Source: an uncultured Peptoniphilus sp.
GTDB lineage: Bacteria; Bacillota; Clostridia; Tissierellales; Peptoniphilaceae
Direction of reading: 5' to 3'
Assembly (NCBI GenBank): GCA_947254665.1
Contig: CAMYEJ010000051.1
Location: forward strand, 1 to 9,107
Length of the DNA: 9,107 nucleotides
Shown: one piece after another, positions 1 to 6,392 of the stretch
Position numbering within the stretch: the stretch's first letter is position 1
Layout: each line of letters opens with the position of its first letter
Notes under the pieces: model-generated
The model's input: the letters and a program-made list of their open reading frames with translations, nothing else
Databases searched by the model: none
Told to the model about the DNA's origin: nothing
Position numbers and translations under genes: made by a program

Positions 1-58
1 GCATAGGGAAAATTTGAATGCAATAATTAAAATAAATTATTATTTAAACCTCGATTTA

Positions 59-87
59 TTGTTTTTAAAGTACTGTTTTGCTAATAT
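59..87 (+). promoter_or_regulatory. Possible promoter of the sugar-type ABC operon
   Basis: A TAATAT -10-like hexamer at 82-87 is preceded by TG at 79-80, giving an extended -10 (TGnTAATAT), and by a weak TTGTTT -35-like element at 59-64 with a 17-base spacer. The -10 ends only six bases before the Shine-Dalgarno sequence at 94-100. Transcription would therefore start inside or beside the ribosome binding site, which is a reason for doubt. The real promoter may lie upstream of base 1. Confidence 0.3.
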
Positions 88-104
88 AGATTTAAGGAGG
101 AAGT

Positions 105-1142
105 ATGAGTATAGAACTTAAAAATATTAGAAAATGCTACGAAAAAGACGTGGCTGTCATAGATGATTTCAATCTATCCATTGAGGATGGAGATTTTGTG
201 GTGTTCCTCGGACCTTCCGGATGCGGTAAGTCAACATTGCTTAGAATTATTGCTGGACTTATAGATATAGATGGTGGAAGTATCTTTATGGATGGAGAAA
301 ATATTACTAATTCTCTTCCTAAGGATAGAAATATGGCATTCGTTTTTCAAAACTATGCCCTCTATCCACACATGACCGTCTCAGAAAATATAACCGTAAG
401 TTTAAAACTTAAAAAGGTTCCAAGAGAAGTTATAGAAGAAAAGTTAAAGGAAATCGCAGAACTTTTATCAATCGAAGATTTACTTACTAGATATCCAAGG
501 GAATTATCCGGCGGACAACAACAGAGAGTTGCTCTTGCGAGGGCGATTATAAGAAGTCCAAAGGCATACCTAATGGATGAGCCTCTTTCAAATCTGGATG
601 CGAAACTTAGACAGAAGATGAGATTTGAAATTATGAAACTCTACGAAAAACTAAAGATCACAACTATCTACGTAACCCACGACCAAGTGGAAGCTATGAC
701 CATGGCGACAAAGGTTGTGCTTTTAAATAAGGGAGAGATCATTCAAAGCGGACCTCCACAAGAACTTTTCGATGCGCCTAACAATACATTTGTGGCGAAC
801 TTCATAGGAAATGGAATGAACTTCTTTGAAGGAGAGATAAAGGATGGAGAGCTTCAATTCTTTGATTTTAAAATTCCATTTAAGAGTAAAGAAAATTTAA
901 ATGTACAAGTGGGAATTAGACCGGAACATATAAATCTCACAAGCGGAACTAAGTATGAAGTTAAGTACTGCGAAAATCTTGGAGCAGAAAGCATCCTTCA
1001 CTTTGAAGAAGGAAAAGATAATTTCACGGTGCGCACATTCTTAAAAGATGACATAAATAACGGCGACAGATTCGATATTTCTTTCGACAGAGAAAAGATT
1101 CATATATTTAAAGAAGATGGGACTAGATATGAAGAAGAATAA
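105..1142 (+). CDS. MalK/UgpC-type sugar ABC transporter ATP-binding protein
   Basis: This 345-residue protein is the cytoplasmic ATPase that would drive the importer formed by the next two genes. The nucleotide-binding domain (about 1-235) has Walker A GPSGCGKST at 36-44, Q-loop Gln82, signature LSGGQQQ at 134-140, Walker B with DEP at 158-160, D-loop SNLDA at 162-166 and switch His192. The motif LSNLDAKLR followed by a TOBE-type C-terminal domain (about 235-345, with VGIRPEH near 269-275) places it in the carbohydrate (CUT1) group with MalK, MsmK and UgpC, rather than the amino-acid or peptide groups. The C-terminal domain is somewhat short for MalK. AAGGAGG at 94-100, four bases before the ATG, fixes the start. 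The 3' end overlaps the next gene. The substrate is unknown; sugars, sugar alcohols and glycerol 3-phosphate are all possible for this group. Confidence 0.93.
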   Translation: MSIELKNIRKCYEKDVAVIDDFNLSIEDGDFVVFLGPSGCGKSTLLRIIAGLIDIDGGSIFMDGENITNSLPKDRNMAFVFQNYALYPHMTVSENITVSLKLKKVPREVIEEKLKEIAELLSIEDLLTRYPRELSGGQQQRVALARAIIRSPKAYLMDEPLSNLDAKLRQKMRFEIMKLYEKLKITTIYVTHDQVEAMTMATKVVLLNKGEIIQSGPPQELFDAPNNTFVANFIGNGMNFFEGEIKDGELQFFDFKIPFKSKENLNVQVGIRPEHINLTSGTKYEVKYCENLGAESILHFEEGKDNFTVRTFLKDDINNGDRFDISFDREKIHIFKEDGTRYEEE

Positions 1143-1992
1143 ATACGCATACCTGCTCATACTACCTGCGGTACTAATAGTACTACTTACGATTCTCGTG
1201 CCGATAGTTACAACATTTAGATATAGTTTGAGCTACTTTAAACTTACAGATCCGAAGAACCAAAAATTTATCGGGATTAAAAACTATGTGGATATTCTTC
1301 ACGACAAGGGATTTATAAATGCATTTAAAAACTCATTTATGATCCTTATAGCAGTTATAATAATTGGGCTTGTCATATCCATAGTAATCGCCCTAATTCT
1401 AAATAAAAAGACGAAGATAAGTGGAGCGCTTTTGGCGATTTCCATCATACCTTGGGCACTACCACCGATTGTAAACGGAATCATTTGGAAATTTATTTTC
1501 TTCCCAGGATATGGATTTGCAAACAAACTTATAATAAATCTTGGACTTGCATCTAAACCTATAAACTGGATAAATAATAAAAAGATGTTTGTATTCCTAG
1601 TTGCCATGGTTCTATGTTGGAAAATAGTTCCGTTTTGTGCCCTTGTAATCCTTGCAAAGCTTGAGACCATTCCAAAGACACTTTATGAAGCAATCTCTAT
1701 AGATGGAGCGGGAAAATTCGACACATTTAGACTGATAACTCTTCCACTAATTATGGAAGTTTTGGGAATTGTGCTACTTAATTTGACCACAGCAGCGATA
1801 AATGTCTACGACGAAATCATAGCCCTCTCAGGATATGTGTTGGAGAACCAGACCCTACTCATCTACAACTATGCAAACACATTCCAATACTTAAACTTTG
1901 GATACGGAAGTGCAATCTCCTACACGATTATGATAATAGTTGGAGTCTGCGGAATTGGATATATTAAAAGAATGTCTCGAGGTATAAAATGA
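1129..1992 (+). CDS. MalF/UgpA-type sugar ABC transporter permease
   Basis: This is a membrane-spanning subunit of the importer, 287 residues from this start. The N-terminus is short, basic and hydrophobic (MKKNKYAYLL), and about six transmembrane segments can be seen near 8-30, 69-92, 98-123, 153-176, 206-226 and 262-282. The EAA coupling loop, which contacts the ATPase, is at about 187-206; it begins EAISIDGAGK, keeps the conserved glycine and ends in LP. The IPWALPP stretch near 106-112 is typical of MalF/UgpA-type permeases. An in-frame ATG at 1117 would add four residues but has no spaced ribosome binding site. The ATG at 1129 has GGGA six bases upstream, so I prefer it. The gene overlaps the end of the ATPase gene by 14 bases, which suggests translational coupling. 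It pairs with the next gene as a heterodimeric permease. Confidence 0.9.
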   Translation: MKKNKYAYLLILPAVLIVLLTILVPIVTTFRYSLSYFKLTDPKNQKFIGIKNYVDILHDKGFINAFKNSFMILIAVIIIGLVISIVIALILNKKTKISGALLAISIIPWALPPIVNGIIWKFIFFPGYGFANKLIINLGLASKPINWINNKKMFVFLVAMVLCWKIVPFCALVILAKLETIPKTLYEAISIDGAGKFDTFRLITLPLIMEVLGIVLLNLTTAAINVYDEIIALSGYVLENQTLLIYNYANTFQYLNFGYGSAISYTIMIIVGVCGIGYIKRMSRGIK

Positions 1993-2831
1993 AAAGAAAA
2001 AATTTAAATATTCTATATACTCTAGGAGTAATATTTTTAATAATCTACTGTCTATTTCCAATTATCTGGTGCTTTATAATAAGTATAACTCCAGAAAGCG
2101 AGATGCTCGTAAAGACGACGAAACTACTACCACAGAGTTTGGTCTTTGGATCCTATAGAAAACTATTAACCATTTCCGGCAGAGAGTCACAAATCATAAT
2201 AAGAGGTATGAAAAACGCCCTCAAAATATCTATGGTGACCATACTAATAGGAATTCCAATTACATTTGTAAGCGGATATGTAATCACCAGGTACGATTTT
2301 AAATTCAAAAAAATATTTTTAAATATACTTTTTTTGACCATCATCATTCCAGTATTTACGACGATAATACCGATCTACAATATATTTAGAAAACTAAATC
2401 TACTAGACAGCATGGCAGCCACATCAATCATCTACATCTCATCATTTCTACCAATGAATATATTTATAGTCATAAACTATTTAAAAGACATACCGGAAGA
2501 AATCTTTGAAGCCTGCTATGTGGATGGATTTTCTGAAAGGGATATATTCTTCAAGGTGGTGCTACCATTATCGAGACCGATAATAGTGACCATAAGCCTT
2601 ATATTTTTCCTATCATCATTTAAGCAGTATATAATTCCTACCATACTACTTTCCTCAACGGGACATAAAGTAATAACCCAAGTAATGAGTGAATTTATAA
2701 CCAAGGATACAATAAACTACGGACTGATAGCAGCAGGAGGAATACTTTCAATAATTCCACCGGCAATAATCGCCAGTATATTTAGAAAGTACCTGGTGAA
2801 TGGACTTACCAGTGGCTCAGTAAAAAGTTAG
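1989..2831 (+). CDS. MalG/UgpE-type sugar ABC transporter permease
   Basis: This 280-residue inner-membrane protein is the second permease of the importer. Hydrophobic segments lie near 11-33, 77-99, 108-131, 142-164, 191-210 and 243-265. The EAA loop starts at 174 (EACYVDGFSE), retains the conserved glycine at 180 and ends in LPL. The C-terminus (YLVNGLTSGSVK) closely follows the MalG-type ending, in which this tail reaches towards the ATPase. The start codon shares ATGA with the stop of the preceding permease, and GAGG at 1979-1982 sits six bases upstream, so both coupling and independent initiation are possible. It is the last gene of the operon, followed directly by a terminator. No substrate-binding protein follows, although many related operons encode one. 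Confidence 0.92.
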   Translation: MKRKNLNILYTLGVIFLIIYCLFPIIWCFIISITPESEMLVKTTKLLPQSLVFGSYRKLLTISGRESQIIIRGMKNALKISMVTILIGIPITFVSGYVITRYDFKFKKIFLNILFLTIIIPVFTTIIPIYNIFRKLNLLDSMAATSIIYISSFLPMNIFIVINYLKDIPEEIFEACYVDGFSERDIFFKVVLPLSRPIIVTISLIFFLSSFKQYIIPTILLSSTGHKVITQVMSEFITKDTINYGLIAAGGILSIIPPAIIASIFRKYLVNGLTSGSVKS

Positions 2832-2836
2832 AAAAT

Positions 2837-2884
2837 AAAAAAGAGATAGTAAATATTCTTTTGAATATCTGCTATCTCTTTTTA
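2837..2884. terminator. Bidirectional intrinsic terminator between convergent operons
   Basis: A 12-bp perfect outer stem pairs 2838-2849 (AAAAAGAGATAG) with 2872-2883. A 3x3 internal loop follows, then an inner 6-bp stem (2853-2858 with 2863-2868) closed by a TTTT loop. The outer stem ends in A/T tracts on both sides, so each strand reads as a hairpin followed by a U-tract. It lies 6 bases past the plus-strand permease stop and 11 bases past the minus-strand LysR stop, which fits shared termination. Confidence 0.88.
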
Positions 2885-2894
2885 AGTGAAGAAA

Positions 2895-3722
2895 TTATTC
2901 TTCGTAATGTGCCTTAGCTAATTCGCTCATAAGGATTTTCATCTTCTTTGTGATGTACTTATCCCTCATGTAGTAGAGTTTAAATTTCTTTGAAAAAGTT
3001 AAATCATCTAAAACTTCAAACTTATCTGATTCCCTAATGGTGTAGGCAGGTAAAAATGTGTAGACTTTTTCTGTTTCCATAAGTCTTAGAGCGGAGTCAA
3101 TGTTTCCAACTCTGTACTTCATTTCCACAGGGAACTTGTGTGCAAGTTCGTCGAACACTACATTCTTATCTGTGCCAGCCCAATAGATAAACTCTAAATT
3201 ATTTGGAAAATCATCTACATTTTTCTTATCTGTTGCGAGTTTATAAGTAAGTCTAAATCCAGGAGTAAAATCACATTCCTCTAAATCATAGGTGTAATCA
3301 GTTAGAACCGCGTCTAACTCTCCTCTTTTTAGCATATCTAACATCAGTTCCCTTTCAGTGATAACGAACATGATGTCTAAATCAAATTGATCTTTCATTT
3401 TTTTAGAAAAATCTACTACTATAGGCGTAGGTATCCCGTTGTGAATACCTAGACTAATATGGTTTTGGTTGTTTTTAAACTCAACGTCTAAGTTGTATAG
3501 CTCTGATAAAATTTTCTTTGCCCTATTATAAAATCTATAACCTACATCTGTTAAGAAAAGCTTTTTGGAAGCTCTTTCAAAAAGAATAATATCATACTCA
3601 TCTTCAATTTGAGCAATTGCATGAGATACAGTAGGTTGTGAAATATTTAAGGCTTTAGCTGCAATAGACATGTTGTTTTGTTTTACAACCTCTAGGAAAA
3701 TCTCTAGGTCTCTAATTGTCAT
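2895..3722 (-). CDS. LysR-family transcriptional regulator
   Basis: This 275-residue DNA-binding regulator has a LysR-type winged helix-turn-helix in residues 1-60; AAKALNISQPTVSHAI at about 21-36 carries the helix-turn-helix, and FERASKKLFLTDVG at 48-61 is the wing region. A linker helix covers about 62-85. The rest (about 88-270) is the two-lobed effector-binding domain, with NGIPTPIVVDFSKKM and GELDAVLTDY segments typical of the family. It is slightly shorter than most members (about 290-300). GGAGG at 3729-3733, six bases upstream of the ATG, supports the start. It is co-directional with the opp genes, 123 bases after oppF, and convergent with the sugar-type operon. The effector and targets cannot be read from the sequence; control of the neighbouring opp operon is only a guess from position. 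Confidence 0.92.
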   Translation of the reverse strand: MTIRDLEIFLEVVKQNNMSIAAKALNISQPTVSHAIAQIEDEYDIILFERASKKLFLTDVGYRFYNRAKKILSELYNLDVEFKNNQNHISLGIHNGIPTPIVVDFSKKMKDQFDLDIMFVITERELMLDMLKRGELDAVLTDYTYDLEECDFTPGFRLTYKLATDKKNVDDFPNNLEFIYWAGTDKNVVFDELAHKFPVEMKYRVGNIDSALRLMETEKVYTFLPAYTIRESDKFEVLDDLTFSKKFKLYYMRDKYITKKMKILMSELAKAHYEE

Positions 3723-3739
3723 ATCAAACCTCCAACTAC

Positions 3740-3768
3740 ATTTTATGATAAATTAAATTTAATTACAA
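3740..3768 (-). promoter_or_regulatory. Possible LysR gene promoter containing an AT palindrome
   Basis: On the minus strand TTGTAA (3763-3768) and TAAAAT (3740-3745) are separated by 17 bases, a good sigma-A-type match in an AT-rich gap. The spacer region carries a perfect 14-bp palindrome AATTAAATTTAATT at 3751-3764, which could be an operator for autoregulation. The -10 ends only six bases before the GGAGG site, so the leader would be very short. In such AT-rich DNA a chance match is quite possible. Confidence 0.35.
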
Positions 3769-3845
3769 TAATAAAGAGAAAGTTTCACATAAAATAGGTA
3801 TAGATTAAAATATAGTAATTTTTTTTCTATTTATATAAAATATAT

Positions 3846-4628
3846 CTACAGTAGAGCTGATTCGATTAAATATTTAGTATGTTCACTCTCTGGATTTTTA
3901 AATAAATCTTCACTAGTTCTCTTTTCGCAGATTTTACCGTCTTTCATGACAGCTATTTCGTCAGCTATATATTTAACTACTGCAAGGTCATGGGATATAA
4001 ACACTATTGTAACTTCTAATTCGTTTTTTATTTTTATTAAAAGATTTAGTATTTGAGCTTGAATGGATATATCAAGGGCAGATACACACTCATCGCATAA
4101 AAGAACTTTTGGTTCTGTGATAAGCGCTCTAGCTATTCCAATTCTCTGTCTTTGTCCACCGGACATTTCTTTTGATTTGTAATTTAGATAAGATCTATCT
4201 AATCCTACCAATTCAATTAGTTTAAGTATCTTTTTTTCTCTGGTTTTCTTGTCCCACTCTTTTCTAAGCCCGAGCATAGGTTCTTCAAGGACATCTTTCA
4301 TCCTCATAGTTGGATCTATAGATAGAAATGGATCTTGAAAAACCATCTGCATATTTTTTCTTACAAAACTAAAATCAGATCTATTTTTTATTTCTTTATC
4401 TAAGAAAGTATAGGTACCACTTGATAGACTTTCTAGTCCCAAGAGGACTCTACTGACAGTTGTCTTTCCACAACCAGATTCTCCAACAAGACCTAAAACT
4501 TTTCCACTTTCTATTTCCAAATTTAATTTATCAAGGACTTTTATATTTTTATTTTTACCTAGTCTAAAACTTAGCTCCACGTCCTTTAAGGTTACTATAT
4601 TATTCTTCGTATTTAATGCATCTGACAT
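3846..4628 (-). CDS. oppF: OppF/DppF-type peptide ABC transporter ATP-binding protein
   Basis: This 260-residue protein is the second of the paired ATPases of the peptide-type importer. It has Walker A GESGCGKTT at 49-57, Q-loop Gln98 in VFQDP, signature MSGGQRQR at 155-162, Walker B ending in Asp179-Glu180 and switch His213. The residue after the catalytic Glu is Cys181 (DECVSALD) where Pro is usual. The protein ends soon after the ABC domain and lacks the roughly 50-80-residue C-terminal extension common in OppF, so it is closer in length to NikE; the symbol is a family-level label. The start is well set by AAGGAG at 4635-4640, six bases upstream. It overlaps the end of oppD by 29 bases, implying coupled translation. 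I see no clear terminator after its stop. Peptide, dipeptide or nickel substrates cannot be distinguished here. Confidence 0.9.
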   Translation of the reverse strand: MSDALNTKNNIVTLKDVELSFRLGKNKNIKVLDKLNLEIESGKVLGLVGESGCGKTTVSRVLLGLESLSSGTYTFLDKEIKNRSDFSFVRKNMQMVFQDPFLSIDPTMRMKDVLEEPMLGLRKEWDKKTREKKILKLIELVGLDRSYLNYKSKEMSGGQRQRIGIARALITEPKVLLCDECVSALDISIQAQILNLLIKIKNELEVTIVFISHDLAVVKYIADEIAVMKDGKICEKRTSEDLFKNPESEHTKYLIESALL

Positions 4629-5556
4629 AGCTTTCTCCTTTTTTTATAATACTTGGATTTTTAAATTTACATTTTTCAACTGATTCTTCACATCTGTCGA
4701 AAAATCTGCAAAGTTTTGAATAATCTTTTGGATTTGGTACGCTTCCCTTTATTGGCACTAGTTTTTTATCCGTAGAGATAGTTGGGATACAGTTCATAAG
4801 AGCTTTGTTATAAGGGTGTAGTGGATGGTTAAATATTTCTTTTAAAGAGGACTCTTCGACTATTTGTCCACAATACATTATGGCTACTCTATCAGCTATT
4901 TCTTTAACCACTCCTATGTCGTGGGATACTATTATTAAAGAGCAGTTCATCTTTTTATTTAAATCTTTTAGAAGTTCTAGAATTTTCTTTTGAACTGAAA
5001 CATCAAGTGCTGTGGTCGGTTCATCCGCTATTATCAAATCGGGGTTAAGTGCAATTGCAATTGCTATTACAACCCTTTGGCACAAACCTCCTGAAAGTTG
5101 AAATGGATACTGTTTTATTCTTGAACTTGCGTTGTCTATTCCAACTGATTCTAGAAGCTCTATTACTTTTTCTCTTCTCTCTTTTTTATTCAAGTCTGTG
5201 TGTATTTTAAGGACTTCTTCTACTTGACTTCCTATGGTCTTAAGAGGGTGGAGAGTCTTGGTAGGTTCTTGAAATATCATACTTATATTTTGTCCTCTTA
5301 TCTTTTCAATATTAAATGATTTGTCATTTATGAGTTCTCCATTGAAAAGAATGCTTCCAGACAAAATACTAACTCCACTTGGCAAGAGATTAGGTATTGC
5401 TCTACAAGTTAGGGATTTTCCGCAACCGGATTCACCGACGATTCCTAATACTTCTCCTTTTTTTATGGAGAAGGAAACATCTTCTACAAGCTTTAAAGTA
5501 TTTTTGCCATTTTTTATTCCTATCGTCAAATTTGAAACTTCAAGTACATTTTCCAT
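4600..5556 (-). CDS. oppD: OppD/DppD-type peptide ABC transporter ATP-binding protein
   Basis: This 318-residue protein is the first ATPase of the pair, working with OppF to power peptide-type uptake. It has Walker A GESGCGKS at 41-48, Q-loop Gln96 (IFQEP), signature LSGGLCQR at 154-161, Walker B ADEP at 177-180 followed by TTALD, and switch His212. The C-terminal extension (about 235-318) is the Oligo_HPY-type domain, containing HPLHPY and VPIKGSVPNP. It also holds four cysteines (283, 289, 296, 313) spaced like the iron-sulfur-binding cysteines described in some OppD/DppD proteins. The ATG overlaps the oppC stop by one base (TAATG). A strong GGAGG at 5569-5573 lies inside oppC but 12 bases from the ATG, so initiation may depend largely on coupling. 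Confidence 0.93.
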   Translation of the reverse strand: MENVLEVSNLTIGIKNGKNTLKLVEDVSFSIKKGEVLGIVGESGCGKSLTCRAIPNLLPSGVSILSGSILFNGELINDKSFNIEKIRGQNISMIFQEPTKTLHPLKTIGSQVEEVLKIHTDLNKKERREKVIELLESVGIDNASSRIKQYPFQLSGGLCQRVVIAIAIALNPDLIIADEPTTALDVSVQKKILELLKDLNKKMNCSLIIVSHDIGVVKEIADRVAIMYCGQIVEESSLKEIFNHPLHPYNKALMNCIPTISTDKKLVPIKGSVPNPKDYSKLCRFFDRCEESVEKCKFKNPSIIKKGESYVRCIKYEE

Positions 5557-6389
5557 TAGATGTCCGCACCTCCTAAACCGTAGAAATCTCTAAGTCCATC
5601 ACCTAAAAAATTAAAGCTTAGAGAAATAAGCATGATAAATACTCCGGGAGCTATTGAAAGCCAAGGAGCTTCAAATAAAAATGTTCTTCCATTAGCTACC
5701 ATAACCCCTAGACTTGTAAGTGGTGGTTGAGCTCCAAAACCCAAGAAACTAAGTCCTGCCTCTGCTAAAATTGTCTGTGGAATAGACATGGTATATAGAA
5801 CGAATAGTGTTGATTTCATATTTGGAAGAATATGTTTAAATATCATTCTAAATTTTGAAACTTCCATTATCCTTGCTGCATCTATATAGGAATTGTTTTT
5901 TATAAATTTCGTTTGTGCTCTTATAATTCTAGCTGTTGATGTCCAGCCAAATACTACAAGTGCAAGGATCATACTCTTCATACTGGAACCGAGATTATAT
6001 ATTATCGCCATAGCCAATATCATAAATGGGAAAGACAATCCCAAATCTGTAAATCTCATAAGAATATTGTCGATTCTTTTATTTGATAATCCGGAAATAG
6101 TACCTATTATTGCTCCGATAAATAAATTTATAGTAGTTGGCACAATTCCTACGAAGAGAGATATTCTAAGAGCAAAAATCATTCTGCTAAAGATATCTCT
6201 ACTAAGTTGATCTGTCCCAAAAATATTTTTTAAAGATGGAGGACTTAAAGGAGAACTAAAATCCGTCTCGTCATAATTATAAGGAGCAACTATTGGAGCA
6301 AAGATTGCGCACAGAAAACAAATTATTATAAAAATTAAAGAGAGTGCTATTATTGGGTTTTTCTTTAAATAGTTAATAAATTTTTTCAT
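5556..6389 (-). CDS. oppC: OppC/DppC-type peptide ABC transporter permease
   Basis: This 277-residue inner-membrane permease has an N-terminal transmembrane segment near 13-35 and the family landmark FGTDQLSRDIFSR at 57-69, then about five further membrane segments. EAGLSFLGFG at 210-219 and FNFLGDGLRD at 259-268 are hallmarks of the OppC/DppC/NikC group. It would pair with OppB to form the channel. The EAA coupling loop is at about 170-190 (DAARIMEVSK, ending HILPN), and its usually conserved glycine is Glu176 here. GAGG at 6396-6399, six bases upstream of the ATG, lies within the last codons of oppB; the two genes are three bases apart. The frame is intact throughout, so it looks functional. 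Confidence 0.93.
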   Translation of the reverse strand: MKKFINYLKKNPIIALSLIFIIICFLCAIFAPIVAPYNYDETDFSSPLSPPSLKNIFGTDQLSRDIFSRMIFALRISLFVGIVPTTINLFIGAIIGTISGLSNKRIDNILMRFTDLGLSFPFMILAMAIIYNLGSSMKSMILALVVFGWTSTARIIRAQTKFIKNNSYIDAARIMEVSKFRMIFKHILPNMKSTLFVLYTMSIPQTILAEAGLSFLGFGAQPPLTSLGVMVANGRTFLFEAPWLSIAPGVFIMLISLSFNFLGDGLRDFYGLGGADI

Positions 6390-6392
6390 ATA

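Noticed and set aside
22..41. A/T-only inverted repeat AATAATT/AATTATT with six-base loop upstream of the first operon
   Set aside because: Seven pairs made only of A and T in very AT-rich DNA are expected by chance, and no U-tract follows, so it is neither a terminator nor a convincing operator.
2..121. Open frame of 39 codons running from the window edge across the start of the MalK-type gene
   Set aside because: The translation is low-complexity (Ile/Asn/Leu/Tyr-rich) as expected of AT-rich non-coding DNA, and it would run over the ribosome binding site and start of the ATPase gene; I cannot call it the end of an upstream gene.
1299..1670. Open frame of 123 codons on the minus strand inside the MalF-type permease gene
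   Set aside because: It lies wholly inside a clear permease gene on the opposite strand, has no recognisable domain and no supporting ribosome binding site; a shadow frame.
2153..2704. Two short minus-strand open frames (2153-2347 and 2516-2704) opposite the MalG-type permease
   Set aside because: Both are short, lack recognisable domains and are antisense to a well-supported gene.
3800..3845. Possible terminator after oppF near the T-run at about 3821-3830
   Set aside because: The T-run is on the plus strand, so it reads as an A-run for oppF transcripts, and the nearby stems are only four to five A/T pairs.
5321..5593. Open frame of 90 codons on the plus strand opposite the start of oppD
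   Set aside because: It is antisense to the conserved Walker A region of oppD and extends across the oppC/oppD junction; no independent support.
5893..6210. Open frame of 105 codons on the plus strand opposite oppC
   Set aside because: Its hydrophobic composition mirrors the antisense of a membrane protein; no domain or context supports it.
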